A stretch of 12,216 nt of DNA from Thiomargarita sp. (GTDB lineage: Bacteria > Pseudomonadota > Gammaproteobacteria > Beggiatoales > Beggiatoaceae), in contig DYNO01000094.1 of assembly GCA_020721025.1 (NCBI GenBank), forward strand, positions 1 to 12,216, in the 5' to 3' direction. The notes beneath the pieces were generated by a model. The model was not told the origin of the DNA. It saw nothing but the letters and a program-made list of their open reading frames with translations, and searched no databases. The position numbers and the translations under genes were made by a program. Positions 1 through 5,703 of the stretch are shown here, one piece after another; positions within the stretch are counted from its first letter, which is position 1; every line of letters begins with the position of its first letter.

Positions 1-1
1 T

Positions 2-61
2 GGTTTAGTCATTGACCGAGATTTAAATGCTGCAATCAATCTGAATAACTATCGTTGTTAA
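2..61 (+). CDS. tnpB: TnpB (IS200/IS605 OrfB) C-terminal end, cut by window edge
   Basis: Only the last 19 codons are present, ending at TAA 59-61. They read G-L-V-I-DRDLNAAINL-N-N-Y-R-C. The DRDLNAA block is the third RuvC motif of TnpB, which supplies the last catalytic Asp. The intact TnpB gene ending at 4540 closes with the near-identical GLSIDRDLNAALNLNRYSS, so both belong to one subfamily, but they are not the same copy. The sequence after the stop also resembles the region after the second tnpB. The rest of the gene lies left of the window, so its integrity cannot be judged. TnpB is an RNA-guided DNA nuclease encoded by these elements. Confidence 0.85.
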   Translation, partial: GLVIDRDLNAAINLNNYRC

Positions 62-179
62 GTAGTTAGAGTCGCGACCCGTATCAGCGAGACTTTAAAC
101 GCACGTAAGAGCAGTGTCAGACTCAGTGTATCGAGCTTCTGTGTTGACGACGTGAATAACATTTGTTTTCCTACAAATG
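62..179 (+). ncRNA. Putative omega-RNA scaffold / right end of first tnpB element
   Basis: This non-coding stretch after the partial tnpB shares two blocks with the stretch after the second tnpB. They are GACTTTAAACGCACGTAAGA (91-110, two mismatches with 4570-4589) and TGTGTTGACGACGTGAA (140-156, identical to 4636-4652). Conservation of the region just 3' of tnpB while the middle diverges is what is known for the guide-RNA scaffold of IS605/IS1341 elements. A CATTTG/CAAATG hairpin (160-165 with 174-179) follows the second block and could be the terminal right-end hairpin. The exact end, and so the first guide base, cannot be fixed from sequence alone. Confidence 0.6.
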
Positions 180-271
180 ATTTAAGAGCACTAGAATGTA
201 GCGTTTTCTTTTGAGTTAAATCTACCGCGTAGCATCGTAAAAATTTTGTGCGATGTTTTAGAGATATAATT

Positions 272-1120
272 ATGATTTCTCAACGTAAATTGACAATCAG
301 TTGTGAATTTTTCCCGCCACGCACGGATGCTGGGTTTGTGAAACTTGGTGAAATACGGGAGCAGTTAAAGGCACTGAATCCTGAATTTTTTTCAGTTACC
401 TTTGGAGCAGGGGGGTCAACTCAAGCTCGTACTGTAGAAACCGTGATGGCGATTCAAACTTCGGGTACGCCCGCGGCACCGCATTTATCCTGTGTTGCCA
501 GCACTTCCGAAAGCATTGAGCAGTTGTTAAATGAGTATATAAAACAAGATATTAGCCGAATTGTCGCGTTACGTGGTGACATGCCGTCGGGTTGGATGGG
601 GAGATTGGGGGAATTTGCGTATGCCAGCGAATTGGTGCAATTTATTCGTGAGAAAACCGGCAACCATTTTCATATCGAAGTGGCAGCTTATCCAGAATTT
701 CATCCTCAAGCTCGCAGTGCTAAAGCCGATTTAGACTATTTTAAACAAAAGGTTGAAGCCGGGGCGAACAGTGCGATCACGCAATATTTCTACAACGCGG
801 ATGCGTATTTTCGTTTTGTGGACAATTGCACCGCGCGCGGCATTACCATTCCCATTGTACCGGGGATTATGCCCATCAGTAACTTTGAGCAATTGATTCG
901 TTTTTCAGGGACTTGTGGTGCAGAAGTGCCGCGTTGGTTGCAATATTTACTCAAAGATGTGCAAGATGATCCGGTTGAATTACAAAATTTAGGGCTAGAC
1001 GTGGTGACGGCATTGTGTGAAAGACTCATTGCGGGAGGCGCGCCGGGCTTGCATTTTTACACCCTGAATCAATCGAAATTACCGCTGGAATTGGGGCGGA
1101 GACTCGGATTAATCAGTTAA
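272..1120 (+). CDS. metF: 5,10-methylenetetrahydrofolate reductase
   Basis: This flavin enzyme reduces 5,10-methylene-THF to 5-methyl-THF, the methyl donor for methionine synthesis in the cytoplasm. The 282-residue protein is of normal family length. Visible hallmarks in order are the N-terminal strand CEFFPPRT, SVTFGAGGSTQ, PHLSCVAST, IVALRGDMP, a YPEFHPQA block, AGANSAITQYFYNADAYF, PIVPGIMPIS and the C-terminal PGLHFYTLNQS. The frame is open back to a GTG at 248, but family members begin just before the first strand (M-x-Q-x-x-L-T-I-S), so the ATG at 272 is preferred, with a weak AGAG (260-263) ahead of it. It stands alone after the tnpB right end, and the usual neighbour ahcY is not visible. 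Confidence 0.95.
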   Translation: MISQRKLTISCEFFPPRTDAGFVKLGEIREQLKALNPEFFSVTFGAGGSTQARTVETVMAIQTSGTPAAPHLSCVASTSESIEQLLNEYIKQDISRIVALRGDMPSGWMGRLGEFAYASELVQFIREKTGNHFHIEVAAYPEFHPQARSAKADLDYFKQKVEAGANSAITQYFYNADAYFRFVDNCTARGITIPIVPGIMPISNFEQLIRFSGTCGAEVPRWLQYLLKDVQDDPVELQNLGLDVVTALCERLIAGGAPGLHFYTLNQSKLPLELGRRLGLIS

Positions 1121-1166
1121 AGTTTTTTTAGCTGTTCGGTTTGATGGCAACTCATTTGTTTGAACC

Positions 1167-1201
1167 GTAATTTTCATAATTTCTCTAATTATCATAATTA
1201 C
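1167..1201. repeat. Imperfect 35-nt palindrome in metF-lysC gap
   Basis: GTAATT (1167-1172) and ATAATT (1176-1181) pair with AATTAT (1187-1192) and AATTAC (1196-1201). The loop is TCTCT, and a TTC/CAT internal loop separates the two stems. It lies 47 nt after the metF stop and upstream of the proposed lysC promoter. With no following T-run it is a poor intrinsic terminator. An operator or cruciform is equally possible. Confidence 0.55.
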
Positions 1202-1240
1202 GCAATGCCGTTGCTAATTTTCTGTCAACGTTTAAATAAA

Positions 1241-1269
1241 TCGACAGTGGTTATTATGTAAATTATGTT
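1241..1269 (+). promoter_or_regulatory. Candidate sigma70 promoter for lysC
   Basis: A -35 like TCGACA (1241-1246, 5/6 to consensus) is separated by 17 bp from TATGTT (1264-1269, 4/6). It would give an mRNA leader of about 50 nt ahead of the lysC ATG at 1324. The surrounding DNA is very AT-rich, so chance matches are likely. Confidence 0.35.
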
Positions 1270-1323
1270 AATTAGGCGAATTAAGGTTCAGACAACTAGC
1301 CTATTTTTAAATAAAGGATTATT

Positions 1324-2547
1324 ATGGTACTTATTGTACAAAAATATGGTGGAACTTCGGTCGGTACGGTAGAACGTATTGAAGCGGTTGCAGAAAAAGT
1401 TGTTGCCGTTCGTAAACAAGGGCATGATGTGGTGGTGGTCGTCTCTGCGATGAGCGGTGAAACCAATCGGTTGATTAAATTGGCAAAAGATATCGACGAC
1501 AGTCCAGACCCGCGTGAATTGGATGCCATTATGTCCACAGGTGAACAGGTGACAATTGGTCTGCTCTGTATCGCATTGATTAAACGAGGTTGTCCGGCGC
1601 GTTCCTACACCGGTGCCCAAGTGGCGATTTTGACCGACAGTGCGTTCAATAAAGCTCGGATTTTGGAAATCAACGATCTGCCCATGCGTCGGGATTTGAA
1701 CGAGGGAAAAGTTATCGTCGTGGCGGGCTTTCAAGGGGTTGATAAAGCAGGTAATATCACCACCTTGGGGCGGGGCGGTTCGGATACCACAGCGGTGGCG
1801 TTGGCGGCGGCATTGAAAGCTGACGAATGCCAAATTTACACCGATGTTGATGGTGTTTATACCACTGATCCTCGCGTTGAACCCAAGGCGCGTCGGTTGG
1901 ATAAAATCAGTTTTGAAGAAATGCTCGAAATGGCAAGTTTGGGGTCGAAAGTTTTACAAATCCGCTCAGTTGAATTCGCAAGCAAGTATAATGTGCCACT
2001 CCGTGTACTTTCCTCTTTTGAAGAGGGGACAGGGACTTTAATCGCACCAGAGGACGAAACAATGGAACAAGCACTCATTTCAGGGATCGCGTTTAGTCGG
2101 GACGAAGCGAAACTCACCGTGCTCGGTGTGCCTGATAAACCCGGTATTGCCTACAAAATCTTAGAACCCATTTCGGAAGCCAATGTCGAAGTTGACATGA
2201 TTATCCAGAATATTGGCGGGGATGGCAAGAGTACCGATTTTACGTTCACCGTGCATCGCAATGACTTCAAAAAAGCTTTGTTAATCTTGCAAGATACCGC
2301 GCAAGTTCTTGGTGCAAAAGAAGTTCGTGGAGATGAGTCTATCGCTAAAATTTCATTGGTTGGCGTAGGAATGCGTTCTCATGCCGGGATTGCCAGCAAA
2401 ATGTTTGGTGCGTTGGCGCAAGAAGGGATTAATTTACTGATGATTTCAACATCGGAAATTAAAATTTCAGTCGTGGTGGATGAGAAATACCTTGAGTTAG
2501 GTGTGCGCGTCCTCCACAATGCTTTTGAATTGGATAAGAACAACTAG
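1324..2547 (+). CDS. lysC: Aspartate kinase, monofunctional, ACT-regulated
   Basis: This enzyme phosphorylates aspartate, the first step towards lysine, threonine, methionine and diaminopimelate. The 407-residue protein has the amino-acid kinase domain first: KYGGTSVG at residues 7-14, then VSAMSGETN, STGEQVT, the GRGGSDTTAVALAAAL nucleotide-site block and YTDVDGVYTTDPR. Two ACT domains follow (about 255-330 and 343-400), including TVLGVPDKPGIA and SLVGVGMRSHAGIASKMF. AGGA lies a few bases before the ATG. csrA follows 127 nt downstream, matching the lysC-csrA order of Pseudomonas-like genomes. An in-frame ATG at 2062 preceded by GAGGA could start a separate regulatory subunit (own entry). Confidence 0.96.
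   Translation: MVLIVQKYGGTSVGTVERIEAVAEKVVAVRKQGHDVVVVVSAMSGETNRLIKLAKDIDDSPDPRELDAIMSTGEQVTIGLLCIALIKRGCPARSYTGAQVAILTDSAFNKARILEINDLPMRRDLNEGKVIVVAGFQGVDKAGNITTLGRGGSDTTAVALAAALKADECQIYTDVDGVYTTDPRVEPKARRLDKISFEEMLEMASLGSKVLQIRSVEFASKYNVPLRVLSSFEEGTGTLIAPEDETMEQALISGIAFSRDEAKLTVLGVPDKPGIAYKILEPISEANVEVDMIIQNIGGDGKSTDFTFTVHRNDFKKALLILQDTAQVLGAKEVRGDESIAKISLVGVGMRSHAGIASKMFGALAQEGINLLMISTSEIKISVVVDEKYLELGVRVLHNAFELDKNN
2050..2064 (+). promoter_or_regulatory. Internal ribosome site and ATG for an aspartokinase beta subunit
   Basis: GAGGA (2050-2054) lies 7 nt before an in-frame ATG (2062-2064) at codon 247 of lysC. Translation from here would give a 161-residue protein holding just the two ACT domains. 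Known alpha2beta2 aspartokinases (Corynebacterium, Bacillus, and some Pseudomonas-type enzymes) make beta from an in-frame start at this same place between catalytic and ACT regions. The site is seen; its use is inference. Confidence 0.5.
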
Positions 2548-2578
2548 ATTACAAATAAGTATTCATCTGTGGTAATCT
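2546..2578 (+). repeat. Hairpin overlapping lysC stop
   Basis: AGATTAC (2546-2552) and GTAATCT (2572-2578) form a perfect 7-bp inverted repeat around a 19-nt loop, beginning within the lysC stop codon. There is no T-run after it, so strong termination is unlikely. It may cap the lysC mRNA end or tune read-through into csrA. Confidence 0.35.
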
Positions 2579-2660
2579 GTGATTTGAGAAACGGGTCGTG
2601 AGATTGTGGCAGAGACAAATTGATTTCACTGCCCACTACCCAGAAACGCAGCAACAAGAT

Positions 2661-2666
2661 AAGGAG
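2661..2666 (+). promoter_or_regulatory. csrA ribosome binding site with GGA core (possible CsrA autoregulatory site)
   Basis: AAGGAG lies 8 nt before the csrA ATG. CsrA is known to bind A-N-GGA motifs overlapping ribosome sites, including in its own mRNA. Here the motif is ATAAGGAG. Only one clear GGA is seen in the leader, so autoregulation is possible but not shown. Confidence 0.5.
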
Positions 2667-2674
2667 AAAGTCTT

Positions 2675-2914
2675 ATGCTGATTTTAACCAGACGTGTGGG
2701 TGAGTCGCTGGTGATAGGCGATGATATTACAGTAACGGTTCTCGGCGTGAAGGGCAACCAAGTACGCATTGGTGTCAACGCGCCCAAGGAAGTGACTGTG
2801 CATCGTGAAGAAATTTATCAACGGATTAAGCTGGAGCAACAACAAGGAAAACAACCACCTTCACCATCTTCGGAAGGTTCCCCCCCGCCTACCGCAGATT
2901 TCCCAAATAAATAA
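2675..2914 (+). CDS. csrA: Carbon storage regulator, RNA-binding translational regulator
   Basis: CsrA is a small dimeric RNA-binding protein that controls translation and mRNA stability through GGA motifs. The first 55 residues match the family closely: MLILTRRVGESLVIGD, TVLGVKGNQVRIGV, NAPKEVTVHREEIYQRI. The RNA-contact residues L4 and R44 are present. The protein is 79 residues against the usual 60-65. The extra tail (from about residue 56) is Gln-rich then Pro/Ser-rich and probably disordered, as in several Pseudomonas-like CsrA variants. It follows lysC on the same strand with its own strong AAGGAG. A stable hairpin follows the stop. The tRNA-Ser often found after csrA in gammaproteobacteria is not present. 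Confidence 0.96.
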   Translation: MLILTRRVGESLVIGDDITVTVLGVKGNQVRIGVNAPKEVTVHREEIYQRIKLEQQQGKQPPSPSSEGSPPPTADFPNK

Positions 2915-2920
2915 CTGTGT

Positions 2921-2953
2921 GGTGCGTTAAAAGCAACTCTTGTTTAGCGCACC
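2921..2953 (+). terminator. Stable hairpin after csrA, terminator-like
   Basis: GGTGCGTTAAA (2921-2931) pairs over 11 bp with TTTAGCGCACC (2943-2953), with one G-U pair and an 11-nt loop, starting 6 nt after the csrA stop. Only a broken T-rich stretch follows, so it may be a weak intrinsic terminator or a 3'-end protecting structure. Confidence 0.5.
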
Positions 2954-3019
2954 TCAATTATTCAACCCAACTTAAAAACCCATACCGCTTACGAATTTGT
3001 CCGGAAGAAATCGGTACGC

Positions 3020-3409
3020 ATGCACCAAATTTACGACCGTGGCTACAAGAAACTGTTTTCTAACAAAGCGTTATTCAAACAATTACTAGAAACGTTTGTA
3101 CCGTTGGATTGGGTAAAAGAATTAGATTTTGAACAGTGCGAATTATTAGACAAGACATTTATTTCTAAAGCATATAATAAACGAGAAAGTGATGTTATTT
3201 ACAAAGTTCAATTGCGTGGGAAAACGGCATACATTGTAATCTTGCTAGAGTTTCAATCGAGACCAGACAGATTCATGGCATTGCGACTGCTGCACTATAT
3301 TGTCAACTTTTACATGCGCTTAAAAGAATCAGAAAAGAAAATTCGCCGTTTACCGCCGGTGTTTCCAATCGCGCTTCGTCCTGTTACCATAACAGTTGAC
3401 AACAGATAA
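3020..3409 (+). pseudogene. Rpn-family PD-(D/E)XK nuclease, 5' fragment interrupted by tnpB element
   Basis: The first ~117 residues match the Rpn (recombination-promoting nuclease)/transposase_31-like family: YDRGYKKLFSNK, WVKELDFEQCE, DKTFISKAYNKRESDVIYKV, LRGKTAYIVILLEFQS, RFMALRLLHYIVNFY, RLPPVFPI. The nuclease core looks intact, with D58 in ESDVIY and E77/Q79 in LLEFQ. Family members continue with a V-L-Y-N-G-type block after VFPI and run to about 300 residues. Here the frame departs from homology at about 3371-3376 and reaches a stop at 3407-3409 in the left end of the tnpB element. A C-terminal piece of the same family lies beyond the element (4696-4779). GGAAG at about 3002 could serve the ATG at 3020. 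A truncated nuclease domain could still be made. Confidence 0.85.
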
Positions 3410-3439
3410 CTTAGGTTGCTGTTGATTTACAGGATTTTT

Positions 3440-4540
3440 ATGTTACTGGCACACAAAATAGAACTACGTCCCACACCGGAACAGAAAGATTATCTTGATA
3501 GGGCGTGTGGACATAGAAGACATTGCTACAATCAGCTTTTAGACTATTTTAGCCAAAAAGACGAATCTGGTCAATTGGTTAATAAGTGGTCTAAAGCTGC
3601 GGCATATCAATATTACATCAACGTGTTACGAGTGAAATTCCCTTGGTATAGCGAAGTTTCATCTCGTGTGACTCGTAATGCGATTGATGATTTAGATAAT
3701 GCCTTTAAGCACTTTTTTCGTCGGTGTAAAAATGGCGAAAAACCCGGCTATCCAAGATTCAAGAAACGTGACAGAAAAGATAGTTTTGCACTCCGGGAAG
3801 CTGAGAAGTTTGATGTTGAAAACAGAACGTTACGGATTGAAAAATTAGGAAGTCGTATCGAACTGCGCCAAAAGGTTCGTTTTGGTGGAAAATGCAAACA
3901 AGTCACCATTTCAAAACGCGCTGGAAAGTATTATGCGTCAATTCTAGTCGAAACGGATGAATACGATCCAAAAGATGTCAATAGACAACCGTCTGTCGGC
4001 GTGGATGTTGGGATTAAGTCATTGGCAACATTGAGTAATGGTGAAAGTTTCCCTGCAAGCCAACCATTGAAAAAGGAATTGCGTAAGCTAAGGAAAGAAC
4101 AGAAGAAGTTATCACGAAAAGTTGTTGGATCGAACAGAAGAGCGAGAGCCAAGCTCAAAGTTCAGAAAACACATTTTCGTATTGCCCGTCAACGTCAAGC
4201 GGTTGCACATCAACTCTCTGATTACGTTACTAAAACCTTCGATAGAATTGTGATCGAAGATTTGAATGTAAAAGGAATGATTAAAAACAGAAAACTGAGC
4301 AGAGCGATTGCAGATGTTGGATTCGGAATGTTGCGACAAATGATTGAATACAAAGCAAAGTTACGCAATTGTGTTGTAGTCATTGCCAACCGTTTCTTTC
4401 CAAGTAGCAAGATGTGCTCAAGTTGTGGGCAAATCAAGCAAGATTTAACACTCAAAGACAGAGTTTACAATTGCGATTGTGGTTTAAGTATTGATCGCGA
4501 CTTAAACGCTGCTTTGAACTTAAACCGATATAGCAGTTAA
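3440..4540 (+). CDS. tnpB: TnpB RNA-guided DNA endonuclease (IS605 OrfB)
   Basis: TnpB uses an omega-RNA made from the element's right end to cut DNA, helping the element persist; it is an ancestor-type relative of Cas12. The 366-residue protein starts with the usual HKIELRPTPEQ and the helical R-A-C-G-H-x-R-H-C-Y-N-Q-L-L segment. It then has the RuvC motifs: GVDVGIKSLATLSNG (D189), VIEDLNVKGM (E273) and DRDLNAALNL (D352/D354). A zinc ribbon lies between the last two: CSSC (326-329) and CDC (345-347). All catalytic residues are present, so it looks functional. The ATG at 3440 has AGGA 5 nt ahead; an upstream TTG at 3416 falls inside the left-end hairpin region and is less likely. Its downstream region is the likely guide-RNA scaffold. 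Confidence 0.95.
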   Translation: MLLAHKIELRPTPEQKDYLDRACGHRRHCYNQLLDYFSQKDESGQLVNKWSKAAAYQYYINVLRVKFPWYSEVSSRVTRNAIDDLDNAFKHFFRRCKNGEKPGYPRFKKRDRKDSFALREAEKFDVENRTLRIEKLGSRIELRQKVRFGGKCKQVTISKRAGKYYASILVETDEYDPKDVNRQPSVGVDVGIKSLATLSNGESFPASQPLKKELRKLRKEQKKLSRKVVGSNRRARAKLKVQKTHFRIARQRQAVAHQLSDYVTKTFDRIVIEDLNVKGMIKNRKLSRAIADVGFGMLRQMIEYKAKLRNCVVVIANRFFPSSKMCSSCGQIKQDLTLKDRVYNCDCGLSIDRDLNAALNLNRYSS

Positions 4541-4673
4541 TGCTATCAGTCCACGACACGATCCGGCGGGACTCTAAATGCACGTAAGAAAACTAACTGG
4601 TGGAAGCGGGTCTAAGACTTGAACAATCAAGCAGTTGTGTTGACGACGTGAACGAAGTGAGAATCATTCGCAC
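4541..4673 (+). ncRNA. Putative omega-RNA scaffold / right end of second tnpB element
   Basis: This non-coding region follows the tnpB stop and shares GACTCTAAATGCACGTAAGA (4570-4589) and TGTGTTGACGACGTGAA (4636-4652) with the equivalent region of the partial element at 62-179, in the same order. The family is known to process the 3' end of tnpB plus right end into the guide RNA, with the guide being the genomic sequence just outside the right end. GTGAACGAAGTGAGAATC at its end is a motif I recall from other IS1341-type right ends. The guide would begin near 4665-4674; the exact base is undetermined. Confidence 0.6.
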
Positions 4674-4695
4674 ATCTTGTCCGAACAATTCATAA

Positions 4696-4779
4696 CTTTT
4701 TAGGATCGGATTAAGTATCGCATTGATTGCTAAGGTTACAGGTTTAACCATCACAGAAATCGAGCAGTTGCGACATTGA
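4696..4779 (+). pseudogene. Rpn-family nuclease, 3' remnant
   Basis: The frame reads L-F-R-I-GLSIALIAKVTGLTITEIEQ-L-R-H-stop (TGA 4777-4779). This is the typical extreme C-terminus of Rpn-family proteins (A-L-I-A-K-V/I-T-G-L-x-x-x-E-I-E-x-L). An in-frame TAA at 4693 closes it upstream and there is no start, so it cannot be expressed alone. It matches the N-terminal fragment at 3020 in strand and order. Roughly the middle half of the gene is absent, so the element did not simply insert: a deletion also occurred. Confidence 0.75.
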
Positions 4780-4862
4780 GTTCAATTTAGATTTGTCGTA
4801 GATATCAGCAGAAAAACTATCAGTAAACTCTTTTTTTACGAGTGTGTTGTAGGAGTATTTGA

Positions 4863-5693
4863 ATGAAATTATCCTATTTTTGGATTATGTTGCTACTGGT
4901 AAGCCTAACTGCTGCATGTGGCAATAAACCAGTTAAAGAATTAAGTGAGAGTAATCTAGCGGTCGATGTAAAACCAGGTGAATTGACAGAGGGCGAGTTA
5001 GACAAGTTAGCCAATAAAACCACGCAAAATAAAACTGAAGAACAACGCGCCGCAGAAGTTAATTTACAACTGGGCGTGGAATATATGCAGCGTGGTCAAG
5101 ATGATATCGCGCTCAGCCGGTTGCGTAAGGCATTAACGATTGATGAAAATTATGCCGATGCCCATAATGCAATTGCAGTGATGTATCAAAAACTCGGACA
5201 AACTGCAATGGCAACGAAACATTACGAACGCGCCCTTGCCCTTGAACCGTTAAATTCTGATATTCTGAATAACTATGGTCAATATTTATGTCAGCAAAAT
5301 CGGGTGACGGAAGCAGAACAGGCGTTTCTCAGAGCAACAGATAATCCGATCTATCGCAAACCTGAGTTTCCATATACAAATGCTGCTATCTGTGTGTCAC
5401 GCAATAAGCAATATGATAAGGCAAAGAAATATTTGACAAAAGCTTTACAATTGAAGCCAAATTTTGAAGTGGCTTTATTTCAGATGGCAAGATTGCTTTA
5501 TGACAATAAACAATACGTGGAAGCTCAAGCATATTTAAAGCGATACGCTGATACGGCTACCCATTACCCACAATCGTTATTACTGGGTATTCAAATTGCC
5601 CGCGCGTTAAACGACAAAAATACAGAAGCGAGTTATAGCATGTTATTGCGTTCTACTTTCCCCAACGCGCCAGAGATTCAACAACTTAATTAA
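4863..5693 (+). CDS. pilF: Type IV pilus biogenesis/stability lipoprotein (PilF/PilW, TPR)
   Basis: PilF/PilW is an outer-membrane lipoprotein of TPR repeats that helps the secretin PilQ assemble in type IV pili. The 276-residue protein has a lipoprotein signal (hydrophobic WIMLLLVSLTAAC, lipidated Cys19). A low-complexity linker follows, then TPR units from about residue 65 to 240: LGVEYMQRGQDDIALSRLRKAL, AVMYQKLGQTAMATKHYERAL, a unit with YGQYLCQQNRVTEAEQAF, then NPIYRKPEFPYTNAAICVSRN, which is typical of PilF. AGGAG (4851-4855) lies 7 nt before the ATG. It is followed 10 nt later by rodZ, then ispG, the conserved gammaproteobacterial order. The usual upstream rlmN/ndk are not here; Rpn and tnpB debris lies there instead. 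Confidence 0.93.
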   Translation: MKLSYFWIMLLLVSLTAACGNKPVKELSESNLAVDVKPGELTEGELDKLANKTTQNKTEEQRAAEVNLQLGVEYMQRGQDDIALSRLRKALTIDENYADAHNAIAVMYQKLGQTAMATKHYERALALEPLNSDILNNYGQYLCQQNRVTEAEQAFLRATDNPIYRKPEFPYTNAAICVSRNKQYDKAKKYLTKALQLKPNFEVALFQMARLLYDNKQYVEAQAYLKRYADTATHYPQSLLLGIQIARALNDKNTEASYSMLLRSTFPNAPEIQQLN

Positions 5694-5703
5694 TGAGGCA
5701 CCC

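Larger units (their letters stand above)
3377..4673 (+). mobile_element. IS200/IS605-type (IS1341-like) element carrying only tnpB
   Basis: The element has a tnpB but no Y1 transposase (tnpA), the layout called IS1341-like. The left side shows two hairpins of the kind used as IS200/IS605 ends: CTGTTA-CCA-TAACAG (3381-3395) and CAACAG/CTGTTG (3400-3405 with 3419-3424). The right side after tnpB is a long conserved non-coding region ending in a hairpin, GTG-aa-CGAA pairing with TTCGCAC (4648-4673). No target duplication is expected for this family. Boundaries are estimates. The left one is set where Rpn homology stops, and the right one at the end of the last hairpin; GAGAATC at about 4664 is an alternative. 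Confidence 0.7.

Noticed and set aside
265..270. TATAAT just before metF as a -10 box
   Set aside because: It ends 1 nt before the start codon, so transcription would begin inside the gene; no matching -35 is convincing.
248..271. GTG at 248 as the metF start
   Set aside because: It adds eight residues not fitting the MetF N-terminus; ATG 272 gives the usual length.
62..271. SAM or SAH riboswitch ahead of metF
   Set aside because: The conserved cores I know for these classes are absent; the region is explained by the tnpB right end.
1288..1833. Long minus-strand frames within lysC, and similar antisense frames in rodZ, ispG, argH and tnpB
   Set aside because: They are shadows of well-supported genes with unlikely protein composition and no starts.
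2548..3019. Possible tRNA-Ser around csrA
   Set aside because: No cloverleaf, T-arm consensus or serine anticodon arm could be found in the gaps before or after csrA.
3416..3439. TTG at 3416 as the tnpB start
   Set aside because: It lies in the left-end hairpin and lacks a ribosome site; ATG 3440 has AGGA and matches the family start.
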